Shown: piece by piece, positions 57,456-64,000 of the stretch
Position numbering within the stretch: position 1 is the stretch's first letter
Layout: each line of letters begins with the position of its first letter
From: Cephalopachus bancanus
Lineage: Eukaryota; Chordata; Mammalia; Primates; Tarsiidae
Assembly: GCA_027257055.1 (NCBI GenBank)
Contig: JAPVLO010000056.1
Location: forward strand, 1,116,001-1,180,000
DNA length: 64,000 nt
Direction of reading: 5' to 3'
Translations under genes and position numbers: made by a program
Notes under the pieces: model-generated
Seen by the model: only the letters and a program-made list of their open reading frames with translations
Databases searched by the model: none
What the model was told of the DNA's origin: nothing

Positions 57456-58699
57456 GTGGTCATACCACTCTGAATGATCTTGTCTATCATCTTGGAAGGG
57501 CATCACTTATTTATATGTAATCATACACAATGCTTTTATAGGAACCACCCTTGCTGGTACACTAAGCCACCTGGTTGTTCCCACCCCAGATTCTATTTGA
57601 TCCTCCTTGCTCCTGAACCAGCTGTCCTGATTATTTAAAACTCTTCTCCAGCTCCTTTGTATGGCTAACTGGGTTCCAGGAGCCAACCAGAAGAGCAACT
57701 TTAGTTATATTCCTTTCATTCAGCCCATACTTCTATAAGTATTTCTTGAGCACCTGACCTGTGAATGTCATTGTGGTTGATACTAGCCAAGACAGAAAAA
57801 CAAAATATGGAGCTCATTATGATAAGGGATGGCTTGATTAGGTGAGTGAGGAAAGTCAGAGGTGGGACATATGCTTTATCAGGTACCAGAGTTAATAAAT
57901 ACAAATGCTAAAAATGTAAAAATCCAAGGTTCTATGAAAATCATATTGAGGGGCATTTGGCTCAGTTAGCAAAAAGGGTAATTGTCTGGAAAGACCTCAG
58001 AAAAGGGTAAGTGGAAAATTCACCAAACCAAGAACAGAAAGGATACATCTAGAACTAAGCAAGCCTGAGGCAAGGATTAAAATGATGATGATTTAATTAA
58101 GGAGTGCAAAGTTGGGGCAGCAAGGATAAGGCAAAAGGGAAGTTAGTCAAGGAAGGATTGAAGCAATGAAGTCATAAATGAACATGCTGGTAACTGCTTT
58201 ATGATAAAGTGTGAACAGACATAGTCTATTGCATGGCAGGTACATTTGCTTGGCATGTGGGACTCCTTCGGTGAAGTCACAAGAAAAAGCTGCACCTACA
58301 AATAATTCATAGTAGAGAAGATTATATCTCCCTAGCAACTTTCCATGTCCCGTTCCTTTTGGTCCAAACTTGCCTTACAGAAGTTTTATCACCTGGCTTC
58401 TTTTCAGCTACTTGGGTTGTCAGATCGCATGCCCTGAAGTGTGATGTTTCATCCTAGACTAGAAGTGCTAAGAAGAATCCAAAACTCCAGGTATGCAGCT
58501 GGCCCGGCTATGGGGTGGCAACCTTAGAATTCCTAGGGAACGTGACTGGTTGGCCTCAGGTGGCTCCTTGAGTTTTATTCAATCTGAGGGGAGCAAACTA
58601 CTGTGAGTCAGGAAGCGAGTGGTATCAAGAGAATCTGAGAAGGTTCGTATAATTTGTCTGATGCAACAAATCTGCTGTGACTGAACAGTAAAGGATACC
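57456..58699. other. Non-coding interval, nothing clear
   Basis: TCATTCAGCCCATACTTCTATAAGTATTTCTTGAGCACCTGACC at about 57716 is a weak L2/MIR3-type match. Otherwise no repeat or gene is supported. Confidence 0.4.
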
Positions 58700-58860
58700 C
58701 ATAAATCATCCTAGTTATTTCTCCACATTGGCTGCCAGAGTGATTTTTAAAACACGTTCTCCTGCCTCAAATTACAAGAGGGTCTCCCAGGCCTAGAGCA
58801 GCCCATGCACACGAAGTTCAATCCCTTTGGCTTTGAGACCTACCATATGTAGCCTAAAGT
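58700..58860 (+). repeat. L2 LINE fragment
   Basis: ATTGGCTGCCAGAGTGATTTTTAAAAC, GTTCTCCTGCCTCAAATTAC, AAGTTCAATCCCTTTGGCTTTGAGACCTACCATATG: the L2 segment just upstream of its terminal part. Confidence 0.65.
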
Positions 58861-59514
58861 CTGCCTGGCAATTGACTTTGTAGTGGAATGAGGTAGGCAT
58901 CCGTATGCATGCTTACTACATGACTGTTCATTTCCTGCAAATGGGTCAGGACATTTCCCATAAGTGCGGTGCTCTGTCTCTCTGTTATCCATCTATTAAA
59001 TACTTTCCAAATCTCAAAAGTCCTCTTAAGAAGACTGGAACAGAGTAAATGCAAGTAAACATGGTACTTCATGAGATGCAAAGGCTCACTTAGACTAACT
59101 CCAGAGTCATGGCTGGAAAGAGGATTGTAACTTTGAGACAGACTCAAAACAACTTTCTGAGAGGATAGTAAACATATGATGAAGCTTGCTTTATACCATC
59201 TTTGGAACTGAGGGATAACGAGAAATATCCAAACACCAGCCTGACGTGCCTAGCTCTACGGGAAATGCTGGGCCAAAGTCGTGCACATAGCCTGGAGCTG
59301 AGTAGACCCCTCCAGAGTGACATTTCTAGCTTACTGTGACCATCCACAACACCGTGGAAGATTGTCTTATGCTGTCTTTCCTGGCCAGGCCAATACTTCT
59401 CCATTCCCGCCAGATAAGAGGGCACTGAGATCCTACAGGACGGTAGTCTGAGTCCCAGGGCTGTTAACAGCCAGCCTGAGCAATCAGCAGGGATACTGCT
59501 GTGGAAAGTGAAGA
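58861..59514. other. Non-coding interval, nothing recognised
   Basis: Two abutting minus frames (59144-59425 and 58854-59147; 93 and 97 residues) show no known motif. Confidence 0.4.
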
Positions 59515-59640
59515 GGCTTTTTGAGTCTGATCCAGGTTCCAGATCTGATTTACTTCTTACTAAGTGATCTTGGGTAATATCACTTAACCTCTCAGGATCT
59601 GAGTTTTATGACCTGGCAAACAAAGTGTCAGATTATTCTA
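59515..59640 (+). repeat. MIR SINE
   Basis: GAGTCTGATCCAGGTTCCAGATC, TACTAAGTGATCTTGGGTAATATCACTTAACCTCTCAGGATCTGAG: clear MIR. Confidence 0.8.
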
Positions 59641-59840
59641 CTTCTTTAAAGGGAAGGCAGAGGAGTACGCCTCTCGAGTATTTGGATTGAGGTGATCTTG
59701 TCCTAGGCTGAGTTCCTTAGAAGCAGGGTTAGAGAGAAGATTCTTGCGAAAGTGACTTAGTAAAGGGATGACCAAAGCAGAGACCTGTAGGTAAGTGAGG
59801 GAAGCAGGATAGAGCAGAAGTTCAGTCAAAAGTGTCAGTT

Positions 59841-59928
59841 TATGCTGGGTGTGGTGGCTCAGCTTGTAATTCCAGCACTTTGGGAGGCCAAGGTGGATAA
59901 CTTGATGAGACCTCGTCTCTACAATAAG

Positions 59929-59988
<60 letters not shown>

Positions 59989-60128
59989 CTAGCAGGGATT
60001 GGTGGTGTGCATCTGTAGCTCCAGCTACTTGGAAGGTTGAAGCAGAAGGATCACCTGAGCCCAGCAGGTTGAGGCTGCGGTGGCCATGAGGGTGACAAGA
60101 GTGAAACTTCAACTCAAAAAAAAAAGAA
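59841..60128 (+). mobile_element. Alu with a (CA)28 linker
   Basis: TGCTGGGTGTGGTGGCTCAGC start, CTTTGGGAGGCCAAGG, then (AC)n at 59931-59987 in place of the A-rich linker, CTCCAGCTACTTGGAAGG, GGTTGAGGCTGCGGTGGCC and CTTCAACTCAAAAAAAAAAG. TGTCAGTTTA/TGTCAATTTA flank it. Confidence 0.95.
59931..59987. repeat. (CA)28 microsatellite in the Alu linker
   Basis: Pure AC repeat of 57 bp. Purity suggests a high present-day mutation rate. Confidence 0.98.
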
Positions 60129-60390
60129 TGTCAATTTAAGTTAAATCTCAGCCCTCATTCTAGGAAGAGCCCTGGAGCGTGAATGGCATTACAAAGTTGC
60201 CTCACCTTAAGGCAAGGGCGTTGTGTTTTTATCTTTTTGTATACCCTTGGCTATAGACTGCCATAAGGAGGGCAAGTATAACCTCCCAGGCATTTCTGGA
60301 AGAGGCGGATATTCCCTGGAGAAGAAGGCTGCCATGAGCTCTAAGCAGCAAGCACAGCAGCTAGAAGATGGTTGTAGGAGAAAAGATCTG

Positions 60391-61424
60391 GGTTGAAACA
60401 TTGTTATCATTCACTGTAGTCCACCACTCAGCTCTCCTTCTCATATGAAGTTTCCTCAACTTAGGCACAGTTTCTCTAGAATTTCCAGAGAAACTTATAG
60501 GAGAAATACTGGTGGGATGAACAAGAGTCCTCCTGCTGTGACCAGTCCAAAAGCCATAATAGATACTTATTTCTCTCCTCTACCACCCATTCTAAATTCT
60601 TCTTCTTGGCTAAAGCAATTCTACTTGTGTAGGTGAGTGTTAATTGATAGTGTGATATGGTCTACCACTCTCTGAAGGATCTTGGACTCTGGCTACTGTA
60701 TCTTTATCAGGCCATGGCTGCTGTACTTGACCATGTGGAGTGACAGTGGCCTTGGCAGTACCAAAAGGTGCCACAGTCAAATACCTGATTGCCAAACATA
60801 TTCTTCTCTGCCTTTATTACAGAACAGCAACTGTTCTATTTCTTCATGATGAGCAGGACTGATAGTAGTACAATAAATAGTAGTATAATAACTAGTAGTA
60901 CAATAACTAATAGTACAAAAGCTAGTAGTACAATAACTAGTTAGGAGTCTGGTGTAATAACTCCTTTCTCTGCCTGTTGCCGTTTGGGCAAAAGGAGCCC
61001 AAAGTGACCAGGAAGCAGTCACGGTGCTAAGATTCATGGGACTCTCAACTGTGTTCACTAGTGGGAACATCCATTGTAGGGACTAGGACCTCCTGTTCCA
61101 TAATGTCTGAAGTTGCAGAGAATCACAGATTCCAAAATGGATCACTGGGGTTGATGATGACATCCCCAAACTCATGTATTTTACTAGTGAGAACACAATA
61201 CTGTATAGTGGTTGTTGGTTCAAAGTATATTCTGCATCAAGAATGATAGTACTTTCTGCTTATAGGTATATCTAGAGCTGGCCTTTCAGCTGCACCTGTA
61301 AGAGGTTGTTTCACATCTCTATCAGGCCAGCAGCTTCTAGGTGATATGTTATATGGCAGGACCAGTAGGATCAGCGTTAATGTGGATTTAACTTTCATTC
61401 CTGGTATCAAGTGCCTTGGGTCAG
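60391..61424 (-). pseudogene. Probable ERV-L-like internal remnant between two LTRs
   Basis: Lies between related LTRs at 59693 and 61425. No enzyme motif is readable. A minus frame at 61070-60777 has LSTVTASWSLWAPFAQTAT, which resembles ERV-L internal sequence by pattern, followed by a threonine/tyrosine repeat encoded by the ACT-type minisatellite at 60867-60942. Only about 1 kb is left, so most of the internal region is deleted. Confidence 0.4.
60867..60942. repeat. Minisatellite, 15-18-bp units of AGTAGTACAATAACTA type
   Basis: About four to five imperfect units (AGTAGTACAATAAAT, AGTAGTATAATAACT, AGTAGTACAATAACTA, ATAGTACAAAAGCT, AGTAGTACAATAACTAG). Confidence 0.85.
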
Positions 61425-62420
61425 GTTCCCTAAGTCCAGTCACCCTTGTGCAAGTGGCTTATTAACGCAGCACTTTGCAGAGAGAACCTTGAAGAAAAAT
61501 CTGTTAAGGATGTGAGGGAGCAGCTTTGTGCAGAGGAAGGGGTAAGTAAAACTGTGGTTTCAGCTGAAGCCTACTTGAGCATGACTCCTGGAGCTTTGGA
61601 ACATGAATGGTACCATAGTAATGTGCAGCCCCTGAGGCAAGGAATCTGTGCCATTGTAAGAGGGGGGCTTGCCCCTCAAAAAATAGAATTATGTTTTGGA
61701 GGGTGAGCCCCTTGTAGTACAGACTTCCCTTGCTAGGTAAATATTCTAGGAATCCATTGGCATCAGTATACCAGCCAGTGTTGTTGTGAGAGGCTGTGTT
61801 TGGATTCAGTGAATTTTTTTTTTTTTGAGATACTTTCAGTGCATTTACCCACTTCATGATGGGTGATTTAGGGGTGCACCTGCCCACACCACGCTGAGTG
61901 TTCAGCAGTTTTTGATCAAAAGTGACATGACCCCTGCGCCTATCTTCCCTATTCACCTGATCTCACTCCAAGTGACTTTTTTTGTTTGTTTGTTTCTCCA
62001 GATGAAAAAAGTCCTCAGAGGGAAACATTTTGCCCATGTGGAAGAGGTGAACCAAAAAATGGCAGAAACACTAAAAGATATCAAAGTTGATGAGTTCAAA
62101 AACTGTTCTGAGCAGTGTATTGAATCAAATGGAGAGTGCTTTGAAGGTGACTCAAGTTTAAATGTGGAAGAATAAATACACATTTTTAAAATAAATAAAT
62201 TCTGGGGTTTTTTTTTGGGGGGGAGGTCCCTCCTTGTATTCTAAAATCAGTCAGTCCTTAGTCTCAGATTACTCCTGGGGCAGCATTTCCACTTGAGGTG
62301 GCTCCCATTCGCTGAAGACAGTTTTCTGTAGAAGTGTGCATCAGAGCCATTAGCAGCCCGTATGTCCGCAGGAGGAAAGAAGATCTGATCTGGGTGAGGC
62401 CTCAACAGTTTACTCCACCA
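61425..62420 (-). mobile_element. Second LTR of the ERV-L-like element, split by a mariner
   Basis: GGTTCCCTAAGTCCAG, GTGCAAGTGGCTTATTAACG, GAGGGAGCAGCTTTGTGCAGAGG, GAACATGAATGGTACC, CCCTGAGGCAAGG, then after the mariner GAGCCATTAGCAGCCCG. Parallel to 59693-60390. Outer limit uncertain. Confidence 0.5.
61659..62236 (+). mobile_element. Mariner-type DNA transposon (MARNA-like), 578 bp, TA-flanked
   Basis: TA dinucleotides flank it at 61657-61658 and 62237-62238, the standard mariner target duplication. Terminal inverted repeats: left AGAGGGGGGCTTGCCCCTCA...GAATTAT, right AAATTCTGGGG...GGGGGGAGGTCCCTCC. The plus frame at 61912-62175 encodes a C-terminal transposase stretch (MKKVLRGKHFAHVEEVNQK, then KVDEFKNCSEQ and GECFEGD). 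The catalytic core and DNA-binding region are missing, so it depended on another element's transposase. The length fits the human non-autonomous MARNA family as I remember it. Confidence 0.85.
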
Positions 62421-63148
62421 TATCTTGTGACCATATCTTGAAGGGTTTGGATTACCTTGAGAGGACTGTCAGTCATTAAGCATGAAGGTGCCTCCTTCCA
62501 GCCTACAAATCTGGGAAATGTAGCCAGTTGACACACTAGACTATCCCTACTTCTTCACTGCACTATCACTCCATCTAGTCAACATATTTGCTAAATCCTG
62601 ACCATGGAAGACATCATGATATGCTTTGGGGATATGAAAATAAATCAAACAATCTTGCTCTTATAAGAACTCTATTCCCAGCATTTTATAGACAGCATTA
62701 ACTAAGATTTTATAAAGCAATTCAAGTCCCACAGTCACCAAACCATTTATCAAGGTAGAGCATTAAATCTTATAGCCACCAGATGTTTCCATAGCCCTGC
62801 CTGTGATGTCTGCCTCTATCAGCTTCCTGATCTGATTATTTTGGATGATTCTCACTTCTCTGCTGGGGCTTTTCCACTAAGTCGGTACAAGTAGTCACCA
62901 TAGTAGCTTACATGTGGGGGTACTTCAAGCACATTATGTACTAAATGATAAATAGTTCAACAATTCTAAAAACTAACCCATAATACAGTTTCTCAAAGTA
63001 TGATCCACTTCAAATACCTAGAGGTACATTTTAGAAACAGATATTTGGGCCCTGCTCCAGAATTACTTAATCAAAATCTTTAGGCTTCAGAAGACTGCAT
63101 TTTTAAGCACCCCCTGAAATGCACAGCAAAATACAAGAGCTACTTATT
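62421..63148. other. Non-coding interval, nothing certain
   Basis: No supported gene. Near 62570-62700, TTTGCTAAATCCTGACCATGGAAGAC...AAATAAATCAAACAATCTTGC is faintly L2/MIR3-like. Confidence 0.4.
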
Positions 63149-63164
63149 AGAAAGTAGGTCATTT

Positions 63165-63481
63165 GGCCAGGCTCAGTGGCTCAGCCTGTCATCTCAGCAC
63201 TTTGGGAGGCTGAGGCGAGTGGTTTGCTTGAGTCTGTGGGTTTGAGACCAGCCTGGGCAACTTGGCAAGACCTTGTCTCTACAGTAAATAAAAAAATTAG
63301 CTAGGCATGGTAGGGTGAGCCTGTAGTTCCGGCTGCTTGGAAGGCTGAGGTGGAAGGATTGCTGGAGCCCAGCTGGTCGATGATGGGGTGGCTGTGAGCG
63401 TGCATGTCACTGCACTCCAGCCAGGGTGTTAGAGTGAGACTACAACTCAAAAAAAAAAAAAAAAAGAAAGAAAGAAAGAAA
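63165..63481 (+). mobile_element. Alu, exact 15-bp target duplication
   Basis: GGCCAGGCTCAGTGGCTCAGCC start, GTGGGTTTGAGACCAGC, AACTTGGCAAGACC, ACAGTAAATAAAAAAATTAG, GTGGCTGTGAGCGTGCATGTCACTG, ACTACAACTC and A-tract with (AAAG)n. AGAAAGTAGGTCATT at 63149-63163 and 63482-63496. Confidence 0.98.
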
Positions 63482-63601
63482 AGAAAGTAGGTCATTCTAC
63501 ACCTCTGCTTTTAAGGAAAGTCAAGGAAACAGGCTTTGGGCTCCTTAAGTCCCACTGTTAATTAGTAGCAGATCAGAATCCATGCCCTTAACCTTTAGAA
63601 C

Positions 63602-63962
63602 AAGGTTTTTTTTTTTCTTCAACCTGACACCATTGACATTTTGAACCAGATAATCCTTTTTAAAAATTAATTAATCAATTAATTTTTTATTATAAAGATG
63701 TGGGGTACAATTCAGGGTTAGGTATACAAATGTTGATTATGCAGGTACCCTTGTTGATGAGGTATGCCCCTCCCTCCTCTAGCAGTTTCCCTCCACAAAT
63801 AATACTTGATTCTAGGATCTACGCATTTTAAGAGGTTAGGAGCATCCCTGGTCTCTATCTCTCCAAGTGTGACAACCAAAGATATCTCTAGTCATTGTCA
63901 TTGTCCCTTGGGGGGCAAGATTGTTATGGTAACCTCCACCATGGCTGAAAACCACTATTCCA
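63602..63962 (-). mobile_element. MER5A-like hAT-Charlie fragment, split by an L1
   Basis: Left part 63617-63660 (CAACCTGACACCATTGACATTTTGAACCAGATAATCC) and right part 63806-63962 (AGCATCCCTGGTCTCTATC, TGTGACAACCAAAGATATCTCTAGTCATTG, CCCTTGGGGGGCAAGATTG, GGCTGAAAACCACT) are the two halves of one short hAT element in reverse. A tiny L1 end separates them. Confidence 0.8.
63662..63805 (-). mobile_element. Tiny L1 3' end, lineage-specific type, inside MER5A
   Basis: ATAAAGATGTGGGGTACAATTCAGGGTTAGGTATACAAATG and GGTACCCTTGTTGATGAGGTATGCCCCTCCCTCCTC match the reversed L1 3' UTR seen at 45484-45640. Only about 120 bp plus a T/A-rich tail were inserted. Confidence 0.88.
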
Positions 63963-64000
63963 GGTTATAGTGTTTCCTAAACAATAATTGTATGTGGATT

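Larger units (their letters stand above)
59693..60390 (-). mobile_element. LTR of an ERV-L-like element (right-reading copy 1), split by an Alu
   Basis: CTAGGCTGAGTTCCTTAGAAGCAGGG, AAAGTGACTTAGTAAAGG (reverse of an old AATAAA region), GAGGGAAGCAGGATAGAGCAG, then after an Alu GCCCTGGAGCGTGAATGGC, CACCTTAAGGCAAGG and GAGCTCTAAGCAGCAAGCACAGCAGC. The same sequence of blocks, in the same orientation, occurs at 61425-62420, suggesting paired LTRs. Family not named. Confidence 0.55.

Noticed and set aside
60777..61070. Thr/Tyr-rich repeat protein on minus
   Set aside because: The repeat is the translation of a DNA minisatellite in a decayed retroviral remnant.
61504..61956. 150-residue minus-strand open frame
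   Set aside because: It spans the LTR-like piece and the mariner in antisense; the real coding remnant of the mariner is on plus.

Overview
This is a primate nuclear genome window with no intact protein-coding gene that I can support. Its open frames are short, none has a recognisable gene structure, and the longest ones are antisense readings of Alu, LINE-1 (L1) or endogenous retrovirus sequence. The organism call rests on repeats. There are about 15 dimeric Alu elements, which restricts the host to primates. Most share non-anthropoid changes: a left monomer opening GCCGGGCTCGGTGGCTCAGCC, an ATAAATCAAAAAAT linker and a right monomer ending CCAACTCAAAA. The L1 3' ends also share an unusual 3' UTR. 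They match neither the usual human AluS/AluY pattern nor the lemur/galago Alu I know. A tarsier-like genome is the best fit; this is inference and needs a database comparison.

Layout. 1-11 kb: L1 3' ends, a possible LTR promoter block, an Alu, a processed HMGB1 pseudogene (5.07-6.17 kb), MIR fragments and a MaLR solo LTR. 11.4-20.9 kb: two Alus, an MLT2-like solo LTR, then a reverse-strand ERV-L provirus (about 13.48-20.69 kb) with broken pol and later insertions (two Alus and a MaLR LTR). 21-23.9 kb: another ERV LTR and two Alus in opposite orientation. 24-29.1 kb: an ancient L1M that has lost most of ORF2, plus a second inverted copy of its ORF1 region. 29-45 kb: the sparsest part, mainly MIR, L2, a mariner relic in an L2, old L1 scraps, and an unrecognised tract with three consecutive open frames. 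45.4-52.8 kb: one near-full-length reverse-strand L1 carrying a young Alu in ORF2 and an opposite-strand L1 3' end in its 5' region. 52.8-57.5 kb: Alus and a second reverse-strand L1 with an Alu. 59.7-62.4 kb: a probable second ERV-L-like element between two related LTRs, one split by a 578-bp mariner. 63-64 kb: an Alu and a MER5A-like hAT fragment split by a tiny L1.

How the parts relate: the window is a layered record of transposition. MIR, L2, L1M, hAT and mariner relics are oldest, then ERV-L and MaLR, then lineage-specific L1 and Alu. Clear target-site duplications let several events be ordered. I found no novel functional system. The most informative observations are the lineage-specific Alu structure, the nested opposite-strand L1s, two TA-flanked mariners, two perfect hairpins, and a directly repeated flank around an inverted L1M segment.
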